Source: Actinomycetota bacterium
Lineage (GTDB): Bacteria; Actinomycetota; Actinomycetes; UBA12327
Direction: 5' to 3'
DNA length: 20,932 nucleotides
Assembly: GCA_026392555.1 (NCBI GenBank)
Contig: JAPLBW010000183.1
Span: 11,218 to 32,149 of the forward strand
In this document: piece after piece, positions 7,282 to 14,831 of the stretch
Layout of the letters: each line of letters opens with the position of its first letter
Numbering within the stretch: the first letter of the stretch is position 1
Translations under genes and position numbers: made by a program
Notes under the pieces: model-generated
Seen by the model: only the letters and a program-made list of their open reading frames with translations
Database searches by the model: none
Told to the model about the DNA's origin: nothing

Positions 7282-8538
7282 GTGAAGGGTGACTCCTCGC
7301 GGTTTGTGAGTCACACTGAGGACGTGCCCTCAACCTTGCCTGACGGAGAACCTGTCCCCACCGATGGATCGTTACCGCCATCGGCATTTGATGGCACTCG
7401 TGACCTCGGTTTATATCTCCATGTTCCGTTTTGCACCTCGCGCTGCGGCTATTGCGACTTCAACACCTACACCGCTGATGAATTAGGTCCGGGTGCTTCG
7501 CGCGCAACGTACCTAGATACCGCTCTAACTGAATTGCTACTTGCGAAATCGGTGTTGGGCGATGCAGCGCGGCCGATTTCGATGCTCTTTGTGGGTGGCG
7601 GCACACCGACGTTGCTCCCACCCGCTGACTTTGCTCGATTTCTTGACGTGGTGCGTGCCGAGTTCGGGATCATTGAGGGAGCTGAGCTCAGTATTGAGTC
7701 CAATCCTGAATCTGTTGATGCCATGGGGCTTGAGCAACTGCGTGCTGCAGGTTTTAACCGCATTTCCTTTGGGATGCAAAGTGCAAATACCACTGTCCTG
7801 AAGGCCCTTGACCGCAAACACAGTCCTGGTCGGGTCCAGCATGCGGTGGAAGAGGCCAAGGACGCCGGTTTTGAGCACGTCAACGTTGATTTGATTTATG
7901 GAGCTCCGGGTGAAACCGATGAGCAGTGGCAGCAATCCCTTGATGCCGCACTAGAAGTCGAACCAGACCACATCAGCGCGTACGCATTGATCGTTGAAGA
8001 TGGAACTGCCTTAGGTGCACAAGTTGCGCGCGGAGATGTCGTTGTCGCCAACGATGACGTCATGGCGCACCGCTACGTGATGGCCGATGAGACTTTCAGC
8101 GCTGCGGGTATGCAGTGGTATGAGGTATCGAATTGGGCTAAGCCAGGGGGGCAGTGTCTGCACAATCTGGGCTACTGGACGAGTCAGGATTGGTGGGGGA
8201 TTGGGCCTGGCGCTCATTCGCATATCGGCGGTGTGCGTTGGTGGAATGTTAAACATCCGGCCACGTATGCCAAGGCGCTCGACGCTGGAGTCTCGCCGGC
8301 GGCTGCTCGCGAAATTTTAACCCCTGAACAACAAGTTGACGAGGCGGTCTTGTTGGGGCTGCGATTAGCCAGTGGGCTTGCCGTTGACTCGTTGTCATCC
8401 AGTGGACAAGAGCGCGTGAAGGAAGCGGTAGCTGAGGGACTACTTGACCCGCAAGACTTCGATGCTGGTCGAGCAGTCCTGACCTTGCGTGGCCGCCTGC
8501 TCGCTGATCGTTTAGCCGTTGAACTCCTGACAAACTAG
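7282..8538 (+). CDS. hemW: HemW-like radical SAM heme chaperone (formerly coproporphyrinogen III oxidase-like)
   Basis: This 418-aa radical SAM protein carries the 4Fe-4S motif C51-T-S-R-C55-G-Y-C58. The Y-L-H-V-P-F-C lead-in, GGGTPT, ESNPESVD and F-G-M-Q-S elements follow. The C-terminal HemW part includes H-N-x-x-Y-W and the GIGPGAHSH segment. HemW proteins bind heme and are thought to deliver it to haemoproteins; the family was long mis-annotated as HemN. The C-x3-C-x2-C without the extra Cys of true HemN supports HemW. The start is uncertain: GTG at 7282 is two bases after the lepA stop, but homologues I recall begin near V-P-S-x-L-P-D-G-E-P, which would favour GTG at 7324 (404 aa). Neither has a good Shine-Dalgarno. 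Confidence 0.93.
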   Translation: MKGDSSRFVSHTEDVPSTLPDGEPVPTDGSLPPSAFDGTRDLGLYLHVPFCTSRCGYCDFNTYTADELGPGASRATYLDTALTELLLAKSVLGDAARPISMLFVGGGTPTLLPPADFARFLDVVRAEFGIIEGAELSIESNPESVDAMGLEQLRAAGFNRISFGMQSANTTVLKALDRKHSPGRVQHAVEEAKDAGFEHVNVDLIYGAPGETDEQWQQSLDAALEVEPDHISAYALIVEDGTALGAQVARGDVVVANDDVMAHRYVMADETFSAAGMQWYEVSNWAKPGGQCLHNLGYWTSQDWWGIGPGAHSHIGGVRWWNVKHPATYAKALDAGVSPAAAREILTPEQQVDEAVLLGLRLASGLAVDSLSSSGQERVKEAVAEGLLDPQDFDAGRAVLTLRGRLLADRLAVELLTN

Positions 8539-8577
8539 CTCGGCTCGAGGCGCCTGGCGTCGCTCTACCGCCTAGAG

Positions 8578-8604
8578 TTGGCACTCAGGGACAACAAGTG
8601 CCAG
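8578..8604 (+). promoter_or_regulatory. CIRCE operator of hrcA-dnaJ
   Basis: TTGGCACTC-N9-AAGTGCCAG matches the HrcA operator CIRCE (TTAGCACTC-N9-GAGTGCTAA) in arm length and spacing. Seven bases of each arm (TGGCACT/AGTGCCA) are perfectly complementary. It lies 16 bp upstream of the hrcA ATG. A possible -10, TAGAGT, sits at 8573-8578, so HrcA bound here would block transcription start or early elongation. Confidence 0.85.
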
Positions 8605-8619
8605 CACCGGAGGTGGGTC

Positions 8620-9639
8620 ATGAGCGAGGATCGCCGACTTGCCGTCCTACGCGCCATTGTTGAGGACTACGTCGCCACGCATGAACCCGTGGGATCTCGT
8701 GCTCTGGTTGATCGACACCACCTCAACGTCTCCTCGGCCACCGTCCGCAATGACATGGCTGCCTTAGAAGACGAAGGCTTCATCGCGCAGCCACATACGT
8801 CGGCCGGACGCATCCCGACGGACAAGGGCTACCGACTCTTCGTTGACCAGTTGACTGAAGTGCGCGCGCTCTCGACTCCAGAGCGTCGAGCGATTCAAAA
8901 CTTCCTTGAAGGCGCCTTTGACCTTGATGAAGTCGTCGATCGCAGTGTGCGATTGCTGGCTCAGCTCACGCGCCAAGTGGCCGTGGTGCAGTACCCCTCG
9001 CTACCACGATCGTCTGTACGCCACGTAGAGCTGGTGTCACTACTGCCCACCCGAGTGATGGTCGTGGTGATCGCTAGTACGGGGCGAATTGAGCAACGAG
9101 TGGTGGATTTCGAGACGCCCATGTCCGAAGATGTGCTAGCCAAGGTTCGCCAGCGCATCAATGCGTGCGTTCAAGGCCTACGAATGGTAGATGTCGCGGA
9201 TGCAATCGCCGGATTACCCGCCGAATTTGCCCCCCTCGAGCGCTCAGCAGTGGTTGCCCTGGTTGCTTCCTTGATGGAAACCGTTGCTGGTCAGCGTGAA
9301 GAGCGGGTCGTGATTTCGGGGGCGGCAAACCTGACCCGAGTTCCTAGCGATTTCCCACTCACGGTTCAGCCTGTCCTTGAAGCGCTCGAAGAACACGTAG
9401 TCTTGCTCAAGTTATTGGGTGAAGTTGAAGCCAGTGAGCAGCCAACAGTGCGCATTGGTGCGGAAAATGATGTGCAACAACTTTCAACAGCTTCGATCGT
9501 GACATCGAGCTACGGCGGCGAAGGACAAGCAGTGGGCAATCTGGCAGTTGTGGGTCCAACGCGAATGGACTATGCCGCCAACATGGCATCGGTGCGTGCT
9601 GTTGCTCGCTACCTCGGACGAATGATGGATGCGCAGTAA
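8620..9639 (+). CDS. hrcA: Heat-inducible transcription repressor HrcA
   Basis: This 339-aa repressor binds CIRCE operators and keeps heat-shock genes off until chaperones become titrated. The N-terminal winged helix (about 1-75) shows VGSRALVDRHHLNVSSATVRNDMAALE and the SAGRIPTDKGYRLFVD segment, both typical of HrcA. The GAF-like central domain and the C-terminal YGGEGQAVGNLAVVGPTRMDYA motif complete the family pattern, and the length is normal. I chose the ATG at 8620 because GGAGGT stands five bases upstream; the frame is open 14 codons further, but that stretch overlaps the CIRCE operator. Its stop overlaps the dnaJ start (TAATG), and a CIRCE lies just upstream, which implies autoregulation of hrcA-dnaJ. 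Confidence 0.97.
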   Translation: MSEDRRLAVLRAIVEDYVATHEPVGSRALVDRHHLNVSSATVRNDMAALEDEGFIAQPHTSAGRIPTDKGYRLFVDQLTEVRALSTPERRAIQNFLEGAFDLDEVVDRSVRLLAQLTRQVAVVQYPSLPRSSVRHVELVSLLPTRVMVVVIASTGRIEQRVVDFETPMSEDVLAKVRQRINACVQGLRMVDVADAIAGLPAEFAPLERSAVVALVASLMETVAGQREERVVISGAANLTRVPSDFPLTVQPVLEALEEHVVLLKLLGEVEASEQPTVRIGAENDVQQLSTASIVTSSYGGEGQAVGNLAVVGPTRMDYAANMASVRAVARYLGRMMDAQ

Positions 9640-10775
9640 TGGCCAACGACTATTACGGCGTTCTGGGTGTATCCCGAGATGCATCTGCAGATGAAATCAA
9701 GCGCGCCTATCGTCGCTTGGCTCGCGAGCTGCATCCCGACGGCAACGACGACCCCAATACGCAGGAGCGCTTCAAGGAAGTCGCTGCTGCGTATGAAGTC
9801 CTCTCCGACCCAGACAAGCGTCAAATGTTTGACATGGGTGCCGACCCGCGCGCTCCTCGCGGTGGTGGCGGACCAGGCCCTGGCGCTGGATTTGGGTTCG
9901 ATTTCACCGACATCATGGATGCCTTCTTTGGGGGTCAACAACGCGGGCCGCGTACGCGCACTCGCCGAGGGCAGGACGCCCTAGTTCGTGTCGAAGTACA
10001 ACTGCATGAAGCTGTTTTTGGTGCCGAGCGTGAGTTGCAACTCGAAACGGCTGTGCGCTGTCCCACCTGTGACGGCAGTTGCTGCGCTCCAGGCGCCGCA
10101 CCGTTGATCTGCGACATCTGCAATGGTCGCGGCTCAGTCCAAGTCATGCAGCGTTCGTTGTTGGGCCAAGTCATGACGGCGCGTCAATGTTCGCAATGTC
10201 AGGGGTACGGCCAGACCTTGCCCACTCCGTGTGCTGAGTGTTCGGGCGAGGGTCGAGTCCTCGCCCGTCGCAACGTGAAGGTACGCATCGTCGCTGGTGT
10301 GGATACGGGCACGCGCATTCAACTCAGCGGTCAAGCCGAAGCCGGTCCCGGTGGTGGGCCCAATGGCGACCTCTACGTCGAAGTCATCGTTTTGCCCCAC
10401 GAAGTCTTTGAGCGTCAGGGTGGCGACCTGCACGCTCGCTTGAAAGTCCCCATGACGGCAGCAGCATTAGGCACCACCTTGGAACTTGACACCCTGGATG
10501 GGCTACGAGAGGTCACGCTCGACTCAGGAACGCAATCGGGCCAGACCGTGCGCATCGCAGGGCTGGGAGTACCCCCGCTCCACGGTCGTGGACGGGGCGA
10601 CATCGTGGTGCACATCGAAGTCGAAACCCCCACGCGGCTCGAAGGAAAGCAACGCGAACTCATGGAAGAAATCGCTCGACTGCGTGGCGAAGAATCTGTT
10701 GCACCCAAACTTGCTCCGGTGGTTGAGCCCAACAAGATTTTCACCAAGATCAAAGACGTGTTGACCGGCCGGTGA
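9639..10775 (+). CDS. dnaJ: Chaperone protein DnaJ (type I Hsp40)
   Basis: This 378-aa co-chaperone stimulates the DnaK ATPase. The J domain (1-67) carries H32-P-D34, and a Gly-rich linker covers about 74-100. The zinc domain has four repeats: C141-P-T-C-D-G-S-C (last Gly replaced by Cys), C158-D-I-C-N-G-R-G, C184-S-Q-C-Q-G-Y-G and C198-A-E-C-S-G-E-G. The two C-terminal substrate-binding beta domains follow. The ATG at 9639 shares one base with the hrcA stop. The stop overlaps the rsmE start (GTGA). Pairing with hrcA matches the DnaJ2 type of actinobacteria, distinct from the copy usually linked to dnaK-grpE. Probably heat-inducible through the upstream CIRCE. Confidence 0.96.
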   Translation: MANDYYGVLGVSRDASADEIKRAYRRLARELHPDGNDDPNTQERFKEVAAAYEVLSDPDKRQMFDMGADPRAPRGGGGPGPGAGFGFDFTDIMDAFFGGQQRGPRTRTRRGQDALVRVEVQLHEAVFGAERELQLETAVRCPTCDGSCCAPGAAPLICDICNGRGSVQVMQRSLLGQVMTARQCSQCQGYGQTLPTPCAECSGEGRVLARRNVKVRIVAGVDTGTRIQLSGQAEAGPGGGPNGDLYVEVIVLPHEVFERQGGDLHARLKVPMTAAALGTTLELDTLDGLREVTLDSGTQSGQTVRIAGLGVPPLHGRGRGDIVVHIEVETPTRLEGKQRELMEEIARLRGEESVAPKLAPVVEPNKIFTKIKDVLTGR

Positions 10776-11512
10776 GTGCGCCGATGTTCTTGGCCCCTCG
10801 AGCAGACTTACTCGAGGGAACGCAAGTCACGCTGTCTGGTCCCGAGGGTCGTCACGCGGTCAGCGTGGTGCGGGTCAAAGTCGGTGAACATATTGACCTC
10901 AGCGACGGTGATGGTTTGTTGATCGCTGGTCGTGTTGTTGAAGTGAACAACCCCGATGAGCTTGTCATCGAAGTTCTCGAACGCATCATGGATGACGTCG
11001 TATTGCCGCGCTTGGTTGTCGTACAAGCCATCCCCAAGGGCGATCGGGGTGAACGCGCCGTCGAATTACTGACCGAGGTCGGCGCCGATGCGATCGTTCC
11101 CTGGGCGGCCTCGCGTTGCATCGCGCAATGGAAGGGCGATCGCGCCGAAAAGGCGTTGACCAAGTGGGAAAACACCGCCAAAGCCGCCGGAAAACAAGCA
11201 CGGCGATCGCGCCTTCCCCAAGTCACTGGTGTGGCTACCACTGGTGATGTGGTTTCCATGATTGCCGCCGCCAGCGGTGCCATTGTTTTGCACGAGGAAT
11301 CCACCACAGCCTTAACGGATTGGAATCCTCCGATAGATGGCGAGATTGTGATCGTGGTCGGACCCGAAGGTGGAATCACCTCTGACGAGGTCGAAGCCTT
11401 TCGTCAGGCAGGTGCTCAGATCGTCCACATGGGCAAATCCATCATGCGCACATCGACGGCCGGCGCGGCCGCAGTCGCTGTGCTGGGCGCGGTTACCGGT
11501 CGCTGGTCCTAA
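10772..11512 (+). CDS. rsmE: 16S rRNA (uracil(1498)-N(3))-methyltransferase
   Basis: This 246-aa SPOUT-class enzyme methylates N3 of U1498 in 16S rRNA using S-adenosylmethionine. A small PUA-like N-terminal domain (about 1-70, with GPEGRHAVSVVRVKVG) precedes the trefoil-knot domain. The knot carries the SAM-binding IVVGPEGGIT (194-203) and MGKSIMRTSTAGAAAVAVLG (220-239) signatures. The conserved KGDRGERAVELLTEVG (89-104) and the RSRLPQV segment also fit. The GTG start at 10772 overlaps the dnaJ TGA by four bases, which suggests coupled translation; the dnaJ-rsmE pair is common in many bacteria. Confidence 0.95.
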   Translation: MSAPMFLAPRADLLEGTQVTLSGPEGRHAVSVVRVKVGEHIDLSDGDGLLIAGRVVEVNNPDELVIEVLERIMDDVVLPRLVVVQAIPKGDRGERAVELLTEVGADAIVPWAASRCIAQWKGDRAEKALTKWENTAKAAGKQARRSRLPQVTGVATTGDVVSMIAAASGAIVLHEESTTALTDWNPPIDGEIVIVVGPEGGITSDEVEAFRQAGAQIVHMGKSIMRTSTAGAAAVAVLGAVTGRWS

Positions 11513-11546
11513 ATCGGTATGTGGCCAGCGCCTGCGAAGGCAGCGA

Positions 11547-11560
11547 CTACGATTGTGTTA
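11547..11560 (+). promoter_or_regulatory. Candidate leaderless promoter of the HIT gene
   Basis: A -10-like TACGAT at 11548-11553 ends seven bases before the A of the ATG at 11560, so transcription could start at the start codon itself. No Shine-Dalgarno is close to the ATG, which agrees with a leaderless mRNA. I find no convincing -35. Confidence 0.4.
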
Positions 11561-11913
11561 TGAGTAACTGCCTGTTTTGTTCCGTCATCGCCGGAGATAT
11601 TCCAGCTGACGTGGTGGCACGCACTGAACATTCATTGGCCTTTCGCGACATAAATCCGCAAGCACCGGTTCACGTATTGGTCATCCCGCTGGTCCACAGT
11701 GCTGACGTGGGCGAACTCAGCGCCGATCATGAGGCCACGGGCCAACTGATGGCCGATGCAGCATCGGTCGCTCGCGATCTTGGTCTGACCCCCCAGGGAG
11801 ACCAGTCAGGCTTCCGACTGGTGCTCAATACCGGCGCGGGAGCGGGGCAGAGCGTGTTTCACACCCACGTCCACGTCTTGGGTGGCCGCGACTTCCGGTG
11901 GCCACCTGGCTGA
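11560..11913 (+). CDS. HIT-family (HINT-like) nucleotide hydrolase
   Basis: This 117-aa protein belongs to the histidine triad superfamily. These proteins hydrolyse nucleoside phosphoramidates and related nucleotide conjugates. It shows the N-terminal C-L-F-C-x-I-x-G-x-I-P-A start, the helical L-A-F-R-D-I-N-P-Q-A-P-V-H segment (26-38), N90-x-G near the phosphate site, and the triad H101-T-H-V-H105-V-L. Of the HINT group, C4 and C7 are a typical zinc-ligand pair. The ATG at 11560 was chosen because homologues begin just before C-L-F-C; the frame is open 13 codons upstream. No Shine-Dalgarno is near. The TGA stop lies in the first copy of an 18-bp tandem repeat. Substrate unknown. Confidence 0.92.
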   Translation: MSNCLFCSVIAGDIPADVVARTEHSLAFRDINPQAPVHVLVIPLVHSADVGELSADHEATGQLMADAASVARDLGLTPQGDQSGFRLVLNTGAGAGQSVFHTHVHVLGGRDFRWPPG

Positions 11914-11963
11914 TCGGGTTAATCGGGCTGATCGGGTTAATCGGGCTGATCGGGTTAATCGGG
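11910..11963. repeat. Three perfect tandem copies of an 18-bp unit
   Basis: The unit CTGATCGGGTTAATCGGG occurs at 11910-11927, 11928-11945 and 11946-11963 without a mismatch. Each unit is itself two 9-mers (CTGATCGGG and TTAATCGGG). The HIT stop TGA (11911-11913) is within copy 1. A -10-like TACGAT follows at 11965-11970, so the array abuts a possible phoH promoter. Confidence 0.95.
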
Positions 11964-12054
11964 ATACGATAAAGCCACCGGTTCGCAGCGGAAGTTCAAC
12001 TCCCGCTCATGAGTAGAAGGAAAGTAGGGCGAGGAATGGCCTTCGGGCCAACCC

Positions 12055-13053
12055 ATGAGTCGAACGAGCGAAGTCAGTACCACCATCGTGGTGCCACCGA
12101 GTTTGCCTACCGTCACCCTCTTTGGGCCTGGCGACGAATTCTTGCGAGTTATTGAAGGTGCGTTCCCTGCTATCTCCATGCATGCGCGCGGAAACGAAAT
12201 CGCGATCAAGGGTCCCGCCGAAGACGTCACCCGCATCCAACGCCTCGTGGATGAACTCGTCATCGTCGTTCGCACTGGCCAGGGACTTTCGGCTGAAGTC
12301 GTTGAGCGATCTATTTCTATGATTCGCGGCGAAAACAACGAAGGCCCCGCTGATGTTTTGACGATGAATATCTTGAGCAATCGTGGCCGAACCATTCGCC
12401 CCAAGACCTTGAACCAAAAGCGCTACGTCGAAGCCATTGATCGTCACACCATCGTCTTTGGTATTGGTCCCGCCGGAACCGGCAAGACCTATCTGGCCAT
12501 GGCCAAGGCAGTGCAGGCTCTTCAGGCCAAGCAGGTCAACCGCATCATCTTGACCCGACCAGCCGTGGAAGCCGGCGAGCGCTTGGGATTCTTGCCGGGC
12601 ACCTTGTTTGAAAAGATTGACCCGTACCTGCGACCGCTGTATGACGCCTTGCAAGACATGGTTGACCCAGAGTCGATTCCGCGCTTGATGGCGTCCGGGA
12701 CCATTGAGGTAGCTCCGTTGGCCTACATGCGTGGTCGCACTCTCAACGATGCCTTCATCATTTTGGACGAAGCACAAAACACTTCGGCTGAGCAGATGAA
12801 GATGTTCCTCACTCGCTTGGGGTTTGGATCCAAGATGGTGATCACCGGCGACACCACCCAAGTTGACCTTCCGTCAGGAACCATGAGCGGGTTGCGCGTT
12901 GTCCAAGACATCCTCGACGATGTCGATGACGTGATGTTTTGTCGCCTCGATGCCCAAGACGTGGTGCGTAACCGACTGGTCAGTCGCATAGTCGAGGCCT
13001 ATGCCGCCTTTGATGCGCTGACCTCGCCTACTAAGCCATCGACGAAGCGTTAA
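12055..13053 (+). CDS. PhoH family ATPase (PhoH-like)
   Basis: This 332-aa protein has an N-terminal KH-like region (about 18-75) and a P-loop ATPase domain of the PhoH/RecA-helicase-like type. Walker A is G138-P-A-G-T-G-K-T145 and Walker B is I-I-L-D-E-A-Q (235-241). MVITGDTTQVDLP (261-273) is typical of PhoH. PhoH proteins next to YbeY are thought to act in RNA metabolism and ribosome maturation, with a predicted RNA helicase activity. The ATG at 12055 fits the usual N-terminus, but its Shine-Dalgarno is weak. An out-of-frame ATG at 12036 lies behind a purine-rich stretch. ybeY starts three bases after the stop. Confidence 0.93.
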   Translation: MSRTSEVSTTIVVPPSLPTVTLFGPGDEFLRVIEGAFPAISMHARGNEIAIKGPAEDVTRIQRLVDELVIVVRTGQGLSAEVVERSISMIRGENNEGPADVLTMNILSNRGRTIRPKTLNQKRYVEAIDRHTIVFGIGPAGTGKTYLAMAKAVQALQAKQVNRIILTRPAVEAGERLGFLPGTLFEKIDPYLRPLYDALQDMVDPESIPRLMASGTIEVAPLAYMRGRTLNDAFIILDEAQNTSAEQMKMFLTRLGFGSKMVITGDTTQVDLPSGTMSGLRVVQDILDDVDDVMFCRLDAQDVVRNRLVSRIVEAYAAFDALTSPTKPSTKR

Positions 13054-13056
13054 CTG

Positions 13057-13518
13057 ATGGCCATCGAGCTCACCAATGAGTCCAAGCACTCCGTCGATGA
13101 AGCTCGCCTGATGGATGTGGCCCGCACGGCCATGGTGGCGATGAACATTGACCCGGAAGCCGAACTCTCTATCGCGGTCGTGGACAACGATGTGATGGAA
13201 AAGCTGCACGTTGACTGGATGGATCTGCCCGGGCCCACTGATGTCTTGTCATTCCCGATGGACGAATTGGAACCGGGCAAGCCCGGCGAGCCCCCGGTAA
13301 CGGGAATGCTCGGCGACATTGTGATTGCCCCCGAATTTGCTACCGCTCAGGCGCTCGAAGCGGGCCGCGAACCACAAGCCGAACTAGATCTGCTCATGGT
13401 CCACGGTGTTTTGCACCTGTTGGGCTATGACCACGAGGAACCGGACGAGCACAAGGTGATGTTTGACTTACAGGCCGACATCTTGACCGCGTATGAATCT
13501 AAGGGGAGTCCATCGTGA
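13057..13518 (+). CDS. ybeY: Endoribonuclease YbeY (16S rRNA maturation)
   Basis: This 153-aa metalloenzyme takes part in 3'-end maturation of 16S rRNA and in 70S quality control. The zinc motif H116-G-V-L-H120-L-L-G-Y-D-H126 is complete. The upstream conserved WMDLPGPTDVLSFPMDE (54-70) and LGDIVIAPE segment (86-93) are those of the family. Length is normal. It lies three bases after phoH and overlaps the CorC-like gene by four bases (GTGA), in the conserved order phoH-ybeY-corC-era. Confidence 0.96.
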   Translation: MAIELTNESKHSVDEARLMDVARTAMVAMNIDPEAELSIAVVDNDVMEKLHVDWMDLPGPTDVLSFPMDELEPGKPGEPPVTGMLGDIVIAPEFATAQALEAGREPQAELDLLMVHGVLHLLGYDHEEPDEHKVMFDLQADILTAYESKGSPS

Positions 13519-14831
13519 CTGATGTGTGGTTGATCGTTGCGGCGGTTGTTCTGGTCAGCATTGCCGGTTCGTTGGCTGCGATGGAAGCCGCGGTATCTCG
13601 CGTGCGACGTTCGCGCGCAGACGAACTGCAGGCCGAAGGCAAGCGTGGCGCTGCAGCCTTGGTCGTCATCGCCACCGATCCTGCTCCATTTGTCAACGTG
13701 CTGTTGTTCTTGCGTATCACCTCGATGACCACCGCGACTGTCCTCGTCGTGAACGTCTTTGTGAATACGTGGGGAACGACATGGGCATCGATCGCGGTTG
13801 CTGCGGCCACGATGGCCACCGTCAACTACGTGGTCGTGGGTGTGGCCCCGCGCACGATTGGTCGACAAAACCCCGTCAAGGTTGGCCTTGCCACGGCTGG
13901 ATTTGTGCGTGCCCTGGCCAAGGTACTTGGACCATTGACTCGGCTGTTGATCCTGGTTGGTAATGCCATTACGCCCGGTAAGGGCTACCGCGATGGCCCC
14001 TTCAGTACCGAAGCCGAATTGCGCGAACTCGTCGATATCGCCGAAGCCAATCAGGTCATCGAAGACGGCGAGCGCCAGATGATTCACTCGGTCTTTGAAT
14101 TGGGTGACACAGTGGTGCGCGAAGTCATGGTTCCGCGAACCGAAATGATTTTCATCGAACGCAACAAAACCTTGCGACAGTCCTTGTCGCTGGGATTGCG
14201 CTCAGGCTTTTCTCGAATCCCCGTCATAGGAGATTCACTTGATGATGTCGTCGGTGTGGTGTACCTCAAAGACGTCACTCGTCGATCCTTTGATCATCGC
14301 GATGCGGAGTCCATCGAGCGCGTGGAGTCGGTCATGCGGCCCGTGACCTATGTTCCCGACAGCAAGCCGGTTGACGACTTGTTGCGCGAGATGCAGGCTG
14401 CCCGCGTTCACCTAGCGGTGGTCATTGATGAATACGGTGGCACGGCGGGGCTGGTCACCATTGAAGACATCTTGGAAGAAATCGTCGGAGAAATTGCCGA
14501 TGAGTACGACGAAGAACAACCCGATATTGAACACCGTGCGGATGGGTCGATTCGCGTCTCCGCCCGCCTGCCGCTGGACGACCTTGGGCACTTGCTCAAG
14601 CAAACCTTTGATGACGATGTCGACACCGTGGGTGGCTTATTGGCCGAACGCCTGGGCAAAGTCCCCATCTCGGGATCCTCGATCACTGTTGCGGGCTATG
14701 AGTTGGTGGCCGAGTCGGTCGGGGGACGACGCAATCGCATCACCTCTGTCGTCGTCATCCCTGATGAAGCGATCGGTGCCCGCGTAGTCTCGATGGATGA
14801 ATCAACAGTAACGAGAAAGGATCAGGCATGA
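13515..14831 (+). CDS. Hemolysin family / CorC-like membrane protein (CNNM-CBS-CorC_HlyC)
   Basis: This 438-aa protein has an N-terminal CNNM transmembrane domain (about 1-155, hydrophobic runs near 4-22, 58-83, 90-110 and 125-150). A CBS pair follows (about 205-335, with MVPRTEM at 205-211, FSRIPVI at 232-238 and VIDEYGGTAGLVTIEDILEE at 303-322). The C-terminal CorC_HlyC domain is at about 345-418. Such proteins are linked to magnesium or cobalt transport; the label hemolysin is historical. It overlaps ybeY upstream (GTGA) and the CDA-like gene downstream (ATGA), so it belongs to the phoH-to-era transcription unit. The last 15 residues are polar and poorly conserved in type. Confidence 0.93.
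   Translation: MTDVWLIVAAVVLVSIAGSLAAMEAAVSRVRRSRADELQAEGKRGAAALVVIATDPAPFVNVLLFLRITSMTTATVLVVNVFVNTWGTTWASIAVAAATMATVNYVVVGVAPRTIGRQNPVKVGLATAGFVRALAKVLGPLTRLLILVGNAITPGKGYRDGPFSTEAELRELVDIAEANQVIEDGERQMIHSVFELGDTVVREVMVPRTEMIFIERNKTLRQSLSLGLRSGFSRIPVIGDSLDDVVGVVYLKDVTRRSFDHRDAESIERVESVMRPVTYVPDSKPVDDLLREMQAARVHLAVVIDEYGGTAGLVTIEDILEEIVGEIADEYDEEQPDIEHRADGSIRVSARLPLDDLGHLLKQTFDDDVDTVGGLLAERLGKVPISGSSITVAGYELVAESVGGRRNRITSVVVIPDEAIGARVVSMDESTVTRKDQA

Noticed and set aside
11910..11963. CRISPR-like array
   Set aside because: The repeats are directly adjacent with no spacers and only 18 bp long; this is a simple tandem repeat.
12036..12157. Small upstream frame (ATG 12036) overlapping the phoH start, behind a purine-rich stretch
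   Set aside because: About 40 codons in a different frame with no recognisable features; the composition suggests chance. It may only reflect the weak Shine-Dalgarno of phoH.
12007..12861. 284-codon open frame on the minus strand opposite phoH
   Set aside because: It lies entirely antisense to phoH and its upstream region, has low-complexity Gly/His/Asp-rich composition expected from the complementary strand, and shows no recognisable domain.
13425..14087. 220-codon minus-strand open frame opposite ybeY/corC
   Set aside because: Fully covered by well-supported plus-strand genes with conserved motifs; the composition is that of an antisense shadow.
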